The notes beneath the pieces are model-generated. The model ran no database searches. It was not told the origin of the DNA and worked only from the letters and a program-made list of their open reading frames with translations. The translations under genes were made by a program, and so were the position numbers. Below, piece after piece: positions 16,937 through 26,653 of a DNA stretch of 64,000 bases. The first letter of the stretch is position 1. Every line of letters starts with the position of its first letter. The stretch comes from Govania unica (GTDB lineage Bacteria; Pseudomonadota; Alphaproteobacteria; Sphingomonadales; Govanellaceae): NCBI RefSeq assembly GCF_027920805.1, contig NZ_JANWOI010000002.1, positions 310,001-374,000 of the forward strand, given 5' to 3'.

Positions 16937-18325
16937 ATGATACGGCTTTTCAAACATTACATTCCCAAGCCTGTTTTTGCGTTGGGCTTTGTAGAGATTG
17001 TCATCCTGGCGGTGGCCATCACGATGGGTCTTACTGTCAGATTTACTCAGCTGGACCTGCTGCCGATTCAGTACGGCCATCACCTGCCGGTCTTTGCCAC
17101 ATTTGTCATCATTGTCTATGTGTCGATGTTGGCGGTTGGGCTTTATCAGACAGAAAGCTGCCGTGATATTCGCATTATGGTGGTGCGGTTGCCGATTGCC
17201 ATGCTGCTGAGTTTCATCATGATGTCGGTGGCGTCCTTCGTGCTGCCGGACGTCAGCATCTGGCGCAGTATCTTTGCTTACAGTATCGGCTTTGCCATCG
17301 TCGGCATTGTGATTTCCCGCATTGTGTTTACTCATGTCGCCGATCTCGATTTGTTCCGCCAGCGCGTGATCGTGCTCGGTGCAGGAGCCCGGGCGGAGCG
17401 TATTCGCAATATGGAAAAATTCAGCTCCAACAGAGGCTTCTATTGCGTCGCCGCCGTGCGTATGACGGATAACGAAACCCAGATCGCCGGGGCCAGGGAC
17501 TTTGACGATGTGCGGCCGTTGGTGAAGTTTGCGGAGGCCCATGAAGCCAACGAGATCGTGGTCGCGAGTGAGGAACGGCGCGGCACCCTGCCGGTTGCCG
17601 AATTGCTCGCCTGCAAGATGGAAGGCTTCAAGATCACCGACGCCACCACTTTTATCGAGCAACAGACAGGGGCCGTCGATCTTGAATCCATGAGCCCGAG
17701 CTGGTTGATCTTTTCGGATGGCTTCGTCGGCTCAAGCCAGGTGGATCTTGTGCTCAAACGCGGCTTTGACATTCTGGCCAGCCTGATTTTGCTATGCATC
17801 AGTCTGCCCATTCTGATCGGCACCGCAGTGGTCATCCGGTTGACGAGCCCCGGTCCCATTTTCTACCGTCAGGAGCGGGTGGGGCAGGGCGGCAAACCGT
17901 TCATGGTGATGAAATTCCGCAGCATGCGCACCGATGCCGAGAAGAACGGGCCGCAATGGGCGCAGAAGAATGATGCTCGGGTGACCCCGGTCGGCCAGTT
18001 CATCCGGGCTTCGCGTATTGATGAAATTCCGCAGATTTTCAATGTTTTGAAGGGCGACATGAGCTTTGTCGGCCCGCGCCCCGAACGCCCTGTGTTTGTC
18101 GAGGAATTGGCGCTTGAGATCCCCTATTTCCATGAACGTCACCGGGTCAAGCCGGGGATCACAGGCTGGGCGCAGATCAATTATCCTTATGGGGCCTCGG
18201 TCGAGGACGCTCGCCACAAGCTGCAATATGATCTCTATTACATCAAGAATTACACCATCTTTCTCGACTTCCTGGTGCTGATCCAGACCCTTCGGGTGGT
18301 GATCTGGCCCGATGGAGTGCGCTGA
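16937..18325 (+). CDS. epsB: Undecaprenyl-phosphate sugar phosphotransferase, PEP-CTERM EpsB type
   Basis: Initiates the lipid-linked repeat unit by moving a sugar phosphate from a nucleotide sugar to undecaprenyl phosphate at the inner membrane. The 462 residues begin with several membrane segments (about 12-32, 47-66, 80-100, 106-125), then a Rossmann-like domain. A further membrane segment (about 273-296) leads into the bacterial sugar transferase domain: KRGFDILASL, SPGPIFYRQERVG, FRSMRTDAE, RIDEIPQIFNVLKGDMSFVG, PRPERP and KPGITGWAQI. This is the variant associated with PEP-CTERM systems. The gene stands just before prsK on the same strand. Confidence 0.93.
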   Translation: MIRLFKHYIPKPVFALGFVEIVILAVAITMGLTVRFTQLDLLPIQYGHHLPVFATFVIIVYVSMLAVGLYQTESCRDIRIMVVRLPIAMLLSFIMMSVASFVLPDVSIWRSIFAYSIGFAIVGIVISRIVFTHVADLDLFRQRVIVLGAGARAERIRNMEKFSSNRGFYCVAAVRMTDNETQIAGARDFDDVRPLVKFAEAHEANEIVVASEERRGTLPVAELLACKMEGFKITDATTFIEQQTGAVDLESMSPSWLIFSDGFVGSSQVDLVLKRGFDILASLILLCISLPILIGTAVVIRLTSPGPIFYRQERVGQGGKPFMVMKFRSMRTDAEKNGPQWAQKNDARVTPVGQFIRASRIDEIPQIFNVLKGDMSFVGPRPERPVFVEELALEIPYFHERHRVKPGITGWAQINYPYGASVEDARHKLQYDLYYIKNYTIFLDFLVLIQTLRVVIWPDGVR

Positions 18326-18388
18326 CTCCTGAGGCGGGTTGCGCCTTTTGCTTGTTAACGCTTCGGATGTATTCTTCGCACTGCAATT

Positions 18389-18397
18389 TGCTATGAT
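18389..18397 (+). promoter_or_regulatory. Possible extended -10 promoter before prsK
   Basis: TGCTATGAT fits an extended -10 element (TGn-TATGAT) about 75 bases upstream of the predicted prsK start. No good -35 is visible. A weak 5-bp stem followed by TTTT (about 18330-18348) between epsB and this site could end the upstream transcript. Confidence 0.3.
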
Positions 18398-18469
18398 ACA
18401 CCGATGGCGGCCTGTGGTGAGGCTGGCTTTTGGGCCGATCGCCTGAAAGCGAATTAGGGGATAGTTGTT

Positions 18470-20587
18470 CTGATCGAAGTCACTTTTGTAACGCATGCCG
18501 TTGCGGCGGTTGCTTATTTTTTCCTGACCCTGCTTCTGGTCGCCAGCTGGAAACGCAGTGGGCCGGGGTTGTGGCTTATTGTCGCCAGCGTGTCCATGAC
18601 GGTCTGGGCCTGCGTCAATGCGTTCTCCTATTATCTACCCGGGATTGCCCAGATTTTTGGATCTCTGAGCGAGACCTTCAGGACCGCAGGCTGGGTTTTG
18701 TTCCTTTTGGCCTTGCTGCGGGTGTTCTGGGCCGAATATGGGCGTCCGGATTATGAGCGGCAGACCCGCTATATTATTTTGGGTGCATTATCCTTTCTGG
18801 TCGGCCTTGACGTTCTTGTGGCGCTTCAGAATCTCGATATTATTCCGCGCACCTACTTGCTGCCACAGGTGGTTTTGCTGTCGCGGATGGCGGCCTCCAT
18901 TGGCTGCGTGTTTCTGGTCGACAACTTCTATCGCAACACGGCGGCCAAAAACCGCTGGGGCATTCAGTTGCTCTGTCTCGGGTTGGGCGGCATTTTTCTT
19001 TATGACTTTTTCTTTTACGCCGATGCGGTTCTGAGCGCTCGCTTCAGTCGCGCCTTTTTCGAAGCGCGCGGCGCTATCAATGCTCTGATTGTTCCCCTGA
19101 TCGCCTTGTCGGCGGCACGCAATCCGGGCTGGCGGCTTGATGTGTCGGTATCGCGCGGGGTGGTGATCCATACCGCCTCTCTGGTCGGCAGCGGTGTTTA
19201 TCTCGTGCTGATGGGGGCTGGGGGGTATTATCTGCGCGATCTGGGCGGCCGTTGGGGTGGCATCATCCAGTTCAGTTTCTGGTTCGGCGCACTTCTGCTG
19301 TTGGCGGTCATTCTGTTTTCGGGACAGTTCCGGGCGCGCATGCGGGTGTTGATCAACAAGCATTTCTTCAGCTATCGCTATGACTACCGGGCGGAATGGT
19401 TGCGCTTCATCAATACGGTGTCGGCGAGCGATTTGGCGCTCGGGCTTCAGGAGCGGGTGATTCAGGCGCTTGCCGACCTTGTGGATTCTCCGGGCGGCAT
19501 GTTGTGGCAGCGCGAGGAGAGCGGCTATTTCGTACGCGTCGCAAGCTGGAACACACAAAGCAAAGTCAATGGGACGCTGGCGTCGAGCGATCCGTTCCTG
19601 CGCTTTATCGGGGAACGAGCCTGGGTCGTCGATCTCGACGAGGTGCAGAGCGCGCCGGAGCTTTACGAGGGTTGCCCGATTCCGGAGTGGATCTCCGCCG
19701 ATGACCGGGTCTGGCTGGTTGTGCCGCTTTTACATTACCGTGACGAACTCATCGGCTTTGTCGTTCTGGAAGAGCCGCGGGTGCCGCGCAGCCTCAATTG
19801 GGAGGATCGCGACATTCTGAAGACGGTGGCCCGGCAGATCGCAAGTTATGTGGCCGAGCAGGGTTCGGAAAAGGCACTGGCGGAGTCGCGGCAGTTCGAC
19901 GAATTCAACAAAAAATTCGCCTTCATCATGCATGACATCAAAAATCTGGCGAGCCAGTTGTCGCTGATGGTGAAGAATGCTGACCGCCATGCCGGAAACC
20001 CTGAGTTCCAGCGCGATATGATTCTGACGGTGCGGGATTCGGTGGGCAAAATGAACGGACTGCTGACACGTCTCAACCGCTTGCGGGACAGTGACGGCAA
20101 GACCGCTTTGGTGTCTGTCAACCTTGCGGACCTGCTGAAAAAACTGGTTGGCGACCGGCCCTCCGACAAGCTTGGGTTAACCTTTTCGGGTGATACTGCT
20201 TTGGTCTTTGTCAAGGCGGATGTGGCTCAGCTTGAGACTGTCTTCGGCCATCTTTTGCAAAATGCGCTTGAGGCGGTGGGCGACAGGGGACGGGTCGATC
20301 TCAGCCTTGGGGTGCAGGATGGCTGGGCCGTGGCGGTGGTTGCCGATAACGGACCGGGCATGGAAGAAACCTTCGTACGCGATGAATTGTTCAAACCATT
20401 CCGCACCACCAAGGAAAACGGGTATGGCATCGGCGCGTTCGAGTCTCGTCAGATCGTGAGATCCTTCGGTGGCCGTCTTGATGTGGACAGTGCCGTCGGC
20501 AAGGGAACCGTGATGACTGTGCGGTTGCCCTTGATCGATCACAGTCCAGTTGAAGCGCCGGGGAACGATGTTGAGCATAATGTGTAA
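18470..20587 (+). CDS. prsK: XrtA/PEP-CTERM system histidine kinase PrsK
   Basis: Membrane sensor kinase that phosphorylates PrsR. It has an N-terminal block of membrane segments, a GAF-like middle region, an H-box IMHDIKNLASQL with the phospho-accepting His at about 488, and an ATPase domain with LLQNALEAVG, VVADNGPGME and FRTTKENGYGIG. The first standard start codon (TTG 18569) would remove the first membrane segment, although the frame stays open upstream and encodes AYFFLTLLLVASWKRS, which fits the family N-terminus. The only suitable upstream initiator is CTG at 18470, with AGGGG 9 bases before it; an in-frame TAG lies at 18455-18457. Non-AUG initiation at CTG is therefore proposed. PrsR follows 91 bases later. 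Confidence 0.88.
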   Translation: MIEVTFVTHAVAAVAYFFLTLLLVASWKRSGPGLWLIVASVSMTVWACVNAFSYYLPGIAQIFGSLSETFRTAGWVLFLLALLRVFWAEYGRPDYERQTRYIILGALSFLVGLDVLVALQNLDIIPRTYLLPQVVLLSRMAASIGCVFLVDNFYRNTAAKNRWGIQLLCLGLGGIFLYDFFFYADAVLSARFSRAFFEARGAINALIVPLIALSAARNPGWRLDVSVSRGVVIHTASLVGSGVYLVLMGAGGYYLRDLGGRWGGIIQFSFWFGALLLLAVILFSGQFRARMRVLINKHFFSYRYDYRAEWLRFINTVSASDLALGLQERVIQALADLVDSPGGMLWQREESGYFVRVASWNTQSKVNGTLASSDPFLRFIGERAWVVDLDEVQSAPELYEGCPIPEWISADDRVWLVVPLLHYRDELIGFVVLEEPRVPRSLNWEDRDILKTVARQIASYVAEQGSEKALAESRQFDEFNKKFAFIMHDIKNLASQLSLMVKNADRHAGNPEFQRDMILTVRDSVGKMNGLLTRLNRLRDSDGKTALVSVNLADLLKKLVGDRPSDKLGLTFSGDTALVFVKADVAQLETVFGHLLQNALEAVGDRGRVDLSLGVQDGWAVAVVADNGPGMEETFVRDELFKPFRTTKENGYGIGAFESRQIVRSFGGRLDVDSAVGKGTVMTVRLPLIDHSPVEAPGNDVEHNV

Positions 20588-20678
20588 AATGCACGGGCGG
20601 GGTGTAAAGGCTGCGTTCATCAAGTTAGCGATCGGATGATCATGTCCCTTCAAAATATGCGTACCCAGGGGGCGAGGA

Positions 20679-22037
20679 ATGCCTGAAGCAATGCAAAAGC
20701 AAAAGCTTTTGATCGTGGAAGACGATGTCGGATTGCAGCGGCAGTACCGTTGGAATTTCGAAACCTATGAGGTCTTTGTTGCCGGAACGCGGGCTGAGGC
20801 ACTTGAAATTCTGCGGGCTGAGATGCCGAAGGTGGTGACCCTTGATCTTGGCCTGCCACCGGACCCGGACGGTACCAGCGAAGGGTTCGCAACGCTTGAA
20901 GAAATTTTGCGTCTGACGCCGGACGCCAAGGTCATCGTCGCCTCGGGCCATGGCGCGCGGGAAAGCGCGCTTCGGGCGATTGCGATCGGGGCTTATGATT
21001 TCTACCAGAAGCCGGTCGATGCCGACGAGCTTGGGTTTATTGTTCGCCGTGCCTTTCATGTGCAGGCGCTTGAGGCGGAAAACCGTGTGCTGGCCGATCA
21101 GCGGCAGTCGGCGTCGCTCAAGGGCATCATCACCGGCAGCCAGCAGATGATGAAGGTCTGCGAGATGATCGAACGGGTGGCCCCGGCCGATGTGGCGGTC
21201 ATGCTGCTTGGCGCGAGTGGCACCGGCAAGGAACTTCTGGCCCGCGCGGTGCATGATCTGAGCCCGCGGCGCGGCAAATCCTTTGTTGCCATCAACTGCG
21301 CGGCGATTCCGGAAAATCTCCTTGAGTCCGAATTGTTCGGCTATGAAAAAGGGGCCTTCACGGGGGCCATCAAACAGACTCTCGGCAAGATCGAGATGGC
21401 GGAAGGTGGCACGCTGTTTCTGGATGAAATTGGCGATATTCCGTTTCCGTTGCAGGTCAAGCTGCTGCGCTTCCTGCAGGAGCGGGTGATTGAACGCATC
21501 GGCGGCCGGCGCGAAATTCCCGTTGATGTGCGGATCGTCTGCGCCACCCATCAGGACTTGGAACGGCTGATCACGGAAAACAGATTCCGGGAGGATTTGT
21601 TTTATCGTTTGAGCGAAATCACCATCGACATTCCGGCGCTTAAGGAACGCGACGGCGATCCGACGTTGGTGGCGCAACATTTTCTCAATAAATTCTCGCA
21701 GGAACATACCCGCAATCTCAAAGGCTTTTCGGCCGATGCGCTGACAGCGATCACCGCGCATGCCTGGCCGGGCAATGTGCGGGAACTTGAAAACAAAGTG
21801 AAGCGCGCGGTCATCATGGCGGAAGGTACGCGGGTCACTGCCATTGATCTCGGTCTCGACAAATTTGGCGAGCCGGTGATCCTCAATCTGAAACAAGTGC
21901 GCGAAGAAGCGGATCGCCGGGCTCTTAAAAACGCGCTGGCGAGCGCTGACGGCAATATCTCTCAGGCGGCCAAGCTTCTGGGGATCAGCCGCCCGACGTT
22001 TTATGATCTTTTGAAACAGCATAACATTCAGATTTGA
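20679..22037 (+). CDS. prsR: XrtA/PEP-CTERM system sigma-54 response regulator PrsR
   Basis: NtrC-family transcription activator of 452 residues. The receiver domain has the acidic pair LIVEDD and phospho-acceptor Asp56 (VVTLDLGLPP). The AAA+ domain has Walker A GASGTGKE at 178-185, the sigma-54-contacting GAFTGA loop at about 225-230, LFLDEIGD, and an R-finger region. A Fis-type helix-turn-helix lies at about 425-447 (ISQAAKLLGISRPTFYDLL). It should activate RpoN promoters after phosphorylation by PrsK; two such promoters precede the two sorted surface-protein genes in this window. It lies between prsK and the second prsT. Confidence 0.95.
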   Translation: MPEAMQKQKLLIVEDDVGLQRQYRWNFETYEVFVAGTRAEALEILRAEMPKVVTLDLGLPPDPDGTSEGFATLEEILRLTPDAKVIVASGHGARESALRAIAIGAYDFYQKPVDADELGFIVRRAFHVQALEAENRVLADQRQSASLKGIITGSQQMMKVCEMIERVAPADVAVMLLGASGTGKELLARAVHDLSPRRGKSFVAINCAAIPENLLESELFGYEKGAFTGAIKQTLGKIEMAEGGTLFLDEIGDIPFPLQVKLLRFLQERVIERIGGRREIPVDVRIVCATHQDLERLITENRFREDLFYRLSEITIDIPALKERDGDPTLVAQHFLNKFSQEHTRNLKGFSADALTAITAHAWPGNVRELENKVKRAVIMAEGTRVTAIDLGLDKFGEPVILNLKQVREEADRRALKNALASADGNISQAAKLLGISRPTFYDLLKQHNIQI

Positions 22038-22106
22038 TGCCAGACGCGGAACCGGATTATCCGGGTCGGCGAGATGAAGTCACGCAGAAAAAATACAGGG
22101 AATGCG

Positions 22107-24977
22107 ATGATGAAAATGACGGGAAAATCAATGAACGTGCCATCAACCAGTCTTAAAAGCGCGCTCTTGACCGCCGCGATCCTGGCTGTCGCGCTTCCAC
22201 CCGTGGCAGCGGAAGCTGCCCGTCCGGTGTCTGAAAAATCTGTCGGCTATTACGAGACCGCGCGGCAGCATGTGGCCAAGCGCAATTGGAACAGTGCGGT
22301 CATTGAACTGAAAAACGCATTGCAGGCCGATCCGAACAACGTGAACGCCCGGCTGTTGCTTGGGGATGTTTATGTCAAGGTGAAGAACGGGGCCGCGGCT
22401 GAAAAGGAATATCGCGCGGCGCTTGAGCGCGGGGCCGACAAAAAGCTTGCAACCCTGAAGCTTGGCGACGCTTATCTGCTGCAACGTAAATTCAAGGAAG
22501 TCATCGACGAAATTCGGCCAGCCAATGTGCCGGCCGCGAATTTGTTTGATGTCCAGGTGTTGCGCGGCAATGCCTATGTGGGCTTGAGCCAGTTCGTGGA
22601 AGCACATGCGGCTTATGCCGAGGCCGAAAAAATCAATCCGAATTCCGCTGCTGCCAAGATCGGTCAGGCGCGTCTTTATGTGATTGAAAAAAACATTCCA
22701 AAATCCACCGCCAAAATCGATGAAGCCCTGAAGCTCGAACCACGCAATGTGGAGGGGCTGTTGATCAAGGGCGAACTGGTGCGGATGCAGAATAAGTTCA
22801 AAGAAGCGCTAGTGCATTTCGATGCAGCACTTGCGGTTGATACTGAAAATCTCGGGGCTTTGCTTGGCCGTGCTGCGACGCTTGTGGATCTCAACCGAAC
22901 CGATGAAGCGCAACGCGATCTCGATCTGATTTTCAAGCGCATTCCGAACCACCCCATGGCTCATTATCTTGCCGCGCGGATCGCCTGGCAGAAGAAAGAT
23001 ATCGCGCAGGCGCGGGAACATCTGCAAGCGACGGGCAATACACTTGACGGTTTCCCACCCGCCATGTTCCTGAGCGGTATCGTCAATTATGCCGACAACA
23101 ATCTGGAACAGGCTGCCTATCATCTGTCGCGGCTGCTTGAAATCCTGCCGGGTCATATCCAGGCCCGGCGCGTGCTGGCCATGACCTATCTGCGTCAGGG
23201 CGATCCGAAACAGGCGATCAGCACGTTGCAGCCGGTGATCGACCAAAGCAAACCCGATGCTCAGCTCTATTCGATCATGGGCTATGCTTACATGCAGGCG
23301 GGTGAGCTTGATAAAGCCACGAGCTATTTCGATAAGGCCGTGCAAACGGATCCAAGTGCCAGCGGCAACTGGACGCGACTGGCTGTAAGCAAGTTTGCCA
23401 GCGGTGAATATGGCGATGCCGAGGAGGATCTTGAAAAGGTTCTGGCCAAGGATCCGAAGGCGCTGCAACCGGCGATCATTCTGACCATGGTCTATCTGCG
23501 TCAGAGCCAATATCCGAAGGCGCTGCAAATGGCGCAAAAGCTTAAAACCCAGCATCCGGCAAATCCGGTGGGCACCTATCTTGAGGGTGAAATTTATCTG
23601 AAAGATAAAAAGTTGCCCCAGGCGCGGGCGTCTTTTGACGCTTCGCAGAAACTGGATGCGAAGAATTTTGCCCCGAGCCTGAAACTGGCGCAGATCGACC
23701 TTTTTGAAAACAAGCTCGATGCGGCCGAGGCGCGCTATAAAGCGGTGCTCGCGAAGGATAAGAAGAGCGTTGCGGCAATCGTTGGTCTTGCCGAACTGTC
23801 GCTCCGCCGCAAAAATACGGCGCAGGCCGTCACCTGGCTTGAACAGGCTTCGGAAGTCGATCAGGACAATATCAATGTCCGCTTGCAGCTCATCAGTCTT
23901 TATATGGAGCGCAAGGAAATGGACAAGGCGGACGCGGTCGCCAATCGTCTGGTGCAGCGTTTCCCCGATCAAGCGGTGGCCTTTGAGGCCCTTGGCAAAG
24001 TGCAATCGGCACGCGGTGCCCATGCCGATGCGGTTGCAAGCTTTGAACGTGTGGTGGCACTCCGTCCCGATAGCGGTGCGTCCTATCAGCTTCTCGCCCT
24101 TGCGGAAGTGCGCAATAAAAATTTGACGGGCGCCCGCGAAGCGCTTGAGAGCGGTCTGAAACATGCGGCCAAGGCACGCACGTTTGAACAGGACGTGGGC
24201 GAGATCGGGTCGCCGGCGTCGCTGACCACAGCGCTTATCGATCTTGATGTCCGGGAAAAGAAATTCGATCAGGCGCTCACCCGGGCGGATCAGCTCAATA
24301 AAATCTATCCGGCATCGCCCGCAGGCGTTGTGACCCGTGGCAATGTGTTGCTGGAAAAGGGTGATTTTGTCGCCGCGCTTAAGGTTTATCAGCCGTTGCT
24401 GGCCAAAAATCAGGGCGGCGCGCAGGTGGCGATCAATGCTTACCGGGCGCAAAAAGGCGCGTCCGGAGCCGCCAAGGCTTTGGCCGATCTCGATGCCTGG
24501 GTTCTAAAGAACCCCAAGGAAGTGGTGGCGCGCAACGTGCTGGCGAGCGGCTATATCGAGAGCGGGCAATATGACAAGGCGATTGAGCATTACACAACGC
24601 TCCAGCAGGGCAGCCCCAAGGATCCGTTGATCCTGAACAATCTTGCCTGGCTCTATCAGCAGAAGAAAGACCCGAAGGCGGTTACGGTGGCGGCGGAAGC
24701 CTATAAGCTCGCCCCGCAGTCGCCGGAAGTGATGGATACCTATGGCTGGATTCTGGTCAATCAGAACCAGGCTCCGAAGGGTCTTGAGATTTTGAAGAAA
24801 GCCGCGCTCCTGCGTCCGGGTGCTGCGGATATCCGCTATCATCTGGCGGTGGCGCTTGAACGCAACGGTCAAAAGAGCGAAGCGAAGCGCGAGCTTCAGG
24901 ATCTGTTCGGCCTTGGGGTGAGCTTCCCGGATGAAAAAGAGGCCCGGAGCATGCTCGACCGGCTGTCGAAGAACTGA
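22107..24977 (+). CDS. PrsT-like TPR protein lacking the lipobox
   Basis: Close relative of PrsT with the same opening after the signal region (YYETARQHVAKRNWNSAVIE, then NARLLLGDVYVK) and about 900 residues of TPR helices. Unlike the PrsT at 10614 it has no lipobox cysteine. The signal peptide ends VALPPVAAEAA, an AxA-type site, so the protein should be soluble in the periplasm. ATG 22107 has AGGG 6 bases upstream; the frame extends to ATG 22074 with a poor ribosome site. It follows prsR by about 70 bases and is closed by a strong terminator, so it is the last gene of the prsK-prsR unit. Confidence 0.87.
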   Translation: MMKMTGKSMNVPSTSLKSALLTAAILAVALPPVAAEAARPVSEKSVGYYETARQHVAKRNWNSAVIELKNALQADPNNVNARLLLGDVYVKVKNGAAAEKEYRAALERGADKKLATLKLGDAYLLQRKFKEVIDEIRPANVPAANLFDVQVLRGNAYVGLSQFVEAHAAYAEAEKINPNSAAAKIGQARLYVIEKNIPKSTAKIDEALKLEPRNVEGLLIKGELVRMQNKFKEALVHFDAALAVDTENLGALLGRAATLVDLNRTDEAQRDLDLIFKRIPNHPMAHYLAARIAWQKKDIAQAREHLQATGNTLDGFPPAMFLSGIVNYADNNLEQAAYHLSRLLEILPGHIQARRVLAMTYLRQGDPKQAISTLQPVIDQSKPDAQLYSIMGYAYMQAGELDKATSYFDKAVQTDPSASGNWTRLAVSKFASGEYGDAEEDLEKVLAKDPKALQPAIILTMVYLRQSQYPKALQMAQKLKTQHPANPVGTYLEGEIYLKDKKLPQARASFDASQKLDAKNFAPSLKLAQIDLFENKLDAAEARYKAVLAKDKKSVAAIVGLAELSLRRKNTAQAVTWLEQASEVDQDNINVRLQLISLYMERKEMDKADAVANRLVQRFPDQAVAFEALGKVQSARGAHADAVASFERVVALRPDSGASYQLLALAEVRNKNLTGAREALESGLKHAAKARTFEQDVGEIGSPASLTTALIDLDVREKKFDQALTRADQLNKIYPASPAGVVTRGNVLLEKGDFVAALKVYQPLLAKNQGGAQVAINAYRAQKGASGAAKALADLDAWVLKNPKEVVARNVLASGYIESGQYDKAIEHYTTLQQGSPKDPLILNNLAWLYQQKKDPKAVTVAAEAYKLAPQSPEVMDTYGWILVNQNQAPKGLEILKKAALLRPGAADIRYHLAVALERNGQKSEAKRELQDLFGLGVSFPDEKEARSMLDRLSKN

Positions 24978-24999
24978 TTCCTGACGGGAGCAAGTCATG

Positions 25000-25033
25000 A
25001 AAAAGGCCGCCAGTTCATGCTGGCGGCCTTTTT
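25000..25033. terminator. Bidirectional rho-independent terminator
   Basis: A perfect 9-bp stem (GGCCGCCAG, 25005-25013, with CTGGCGGCC, 25020-25028; loop TTCATG) is flanked by AAAAA on the left and TTTTT on the right. It can end transcripts of the prsK-prsR-prsT2 unit and of the convergent gene at 25046. Confidence 0.93.
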
Positions 25034-25045
25034 GTATCTGATCTA

Positions 25046-26491
25046 TCAGAGTTCCGGCAGATCATTGCCGCCGGTGAGGGCGCGCAGTTTTTGAAAATCC
25101 ACGGCGAGGGCCGGTTTTGGCGGTGCGGCTTGATCAAGGCCGGCTTTGAGTGACTGCAGCGCTTTCAGATGATCGAACGGTTGAAAGTTTGAGGAAACGG
25201 GAAGGGCCCGTCCATTCAGGTCTTCCTCCGTCATCCTGGGGTTTTTGGACTGTTGGCTTGCGACGGCATCGAGCAGGGCCTTCTGCGTCGCGAGCATGTC
25301 CTGCATCAGAGGTTCAAGATTGCGGGTGAGCGCATCGGCCCCGGCGGTCGCGTTGGTGAAGGCCGAGGCGCTGTGGTCGAGCTTTTCAGTGATGATCTTG
25401 AAATCGGCCCCGAATTCGCGGCGGCTTTTTTCTTCGAACGAGGTCAGGGCGCTGCGATAGGTTTCGAGCGCCTCTGTCATGTCCGTCGTTTGAGATTTGG
25501 CGAATTTGCTCATGGCCCGTGTCGAATCGGTTAGGCTGCGATCCAGCTTATGGGCCAGCGCGCTTGAGTCCTTGAGGATCTCATGGAGGTCCGTCACCTG
25601 CTGGCCGATCAGACCGTGCACTTCATCGACAAAGCTTTTGAGCGTGGTGCGCAGGATCTGTTGCACCTGCGCGCTCTGGTCTTCGGATAGTTGGGTGCTG
25701 GCGGCGGTCAAGCGGGCCAGCGGCTCGCGCAGGGAGCTTTCGATCGCCTGCGCCTGTTCGCGGGTGGCGGAAACGAGGGTCTGCAAGGGTGGTTGTCCGG
25801 GAACAAATCCAAGCAGATTGTCCAGTGACAGACAGAGCCCGGCCGCCTGTAACCGCCGCCAGCCGCCGATCAGCCGTGTTGTCACCCGCAGGATGACGCC
25901 CGTTGCCATGGGTAAGGCCAGGCACCAGGCGGCGCTGGCCACAAGATCGGACCAACTGGGCGTGATGCCCCCCGCGCGAGCAAAGGTGAGGGCGGCAGCC
26001 ACCAGGCCGAGGCCCCATAACAACGTGGCAAGTGGGGTGAACAGCCAGAGCAACAAGCGGCTTTCCACCAACCGGGCCGGGCTGAAGAACCGTTCGGCGG
26101 GCAGCAGGGCCAGAACCTTGCCTGTAGGCTCCTCCTCAGGGGTGACGAACTGTGCGGCAGCTCGTGCGGCGACAGTATTGAGAAAGGGAGACCCCGCGAA
26201 AATTTCGCGGAAATCGTCATTGCTGAGGTGCAGATTGTCCTCGGCATAACGGTTGATCCGATGCTGGGCGAGGCCGATCTGAACCCCTTCCACAACGGCC
26301 GGGATGACAAACCCCGACAGCAATAGAATGAGTGCACCAAAGGCCGCAAGTGCGACATATTGCACCAGCATGTCACCCGGCAGAGATGTGCCCGTGAGCG
26401 TTTCAAGGAACGGCGTCGCGGCGTCACGAACCGGCGCGGCAAGAACAATGGCGGCAGCGGCGCTAAGCGCGAGCCAGAATAAACGGATCAC
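25046..26491 (-). CDS. Unknown membrane protein with long coiled-coil tail
   Basis: I do not recognise the family. The 481 residues begin with two membrane segments (about 3-20 and 43-64). A polar region with NDDFREIFAGSPFLNTVAAR follows, then two more segments (about 148-170 and 183-202). After these comes a mainly helical tail (about 230-430) rich in Gln, Glu, Ser and Thr, probably coiled coil. The layout recalls MotA/ExbB-like channel proteins with extended tails, such as ZorA, but I see no conserved motif to support that. It is convergent with the prsT2 gene and divergent from the glycosyltransferase at 26654. No partner gene is next to it. Confidence 0.7.
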   Translation of the reverse strand: MIRLFWLALSAAAAIVLAAPVRDAATPFLETLTGTSLPGDMLVQYVALAAFGALILLLSGFVIPAVVEGVQIGLAQHRINRYAEDNLHLSNDDFREIFAGSPFLNTVAARAAAQFVTPEEEPTGKVLALLPAERFFSPARLVESRLLLWLFTPLATLLWGLGLVAAALTFARAGGITPSWSDLVASAAWCLALPMATGVILRVTTRLIGGWRRLQAAGLCLSLDNLLGFVPGQPPLQTLVSATREQAQAIESSLREPLARLTAASTQLSEDQSAQVQQILRTTLKSFVDEVHGLIGQQVTDLHEILKDSSALAHKLDRSLTDSTRAMSKFAKSQTTDMTEALETYRSALTSFEEKSRREFGADFKIITEKLDHSASAFTNATAGADALTRNLEPLMQDMLATQKALLDAVASQQSKNPRMTEEDLNGRALPVSSNFQPFDHLKALQSLKAGLDQAAPPKPALAVDFQKLRALTGGNDLPEL

Positions 26492-26653
26492 GGGGGCGAT
26501 CTCCCTCGGGTTTTATGAATCTCCTACTCAGGATAGCACACCGAAAGTGGGCGACCAACGCATCAACAGTTCGCCTCGGATCGTGTGTTTTCGATTCACG
26601 GCCGGAGGTTTCCCTGTTAAACGAGGGGGGAGTGGGGAATTTGGGAGCGAGAG

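Noticed and set aside
22809-24452. 547-codon minus-strand frame opposite the second prsT-like gene
   Set aside because: Same reasoning: an alternative-frame by-product of a GC-rich coding sequence.
25046-26491. ZorA-type anti-phage protein
   Set aside because: Only the general plan (membrane part plus helical tail) agrees; no shared motif was seen and no ZorB, ZorC, ZorD or ZorE-like neighbour exists.
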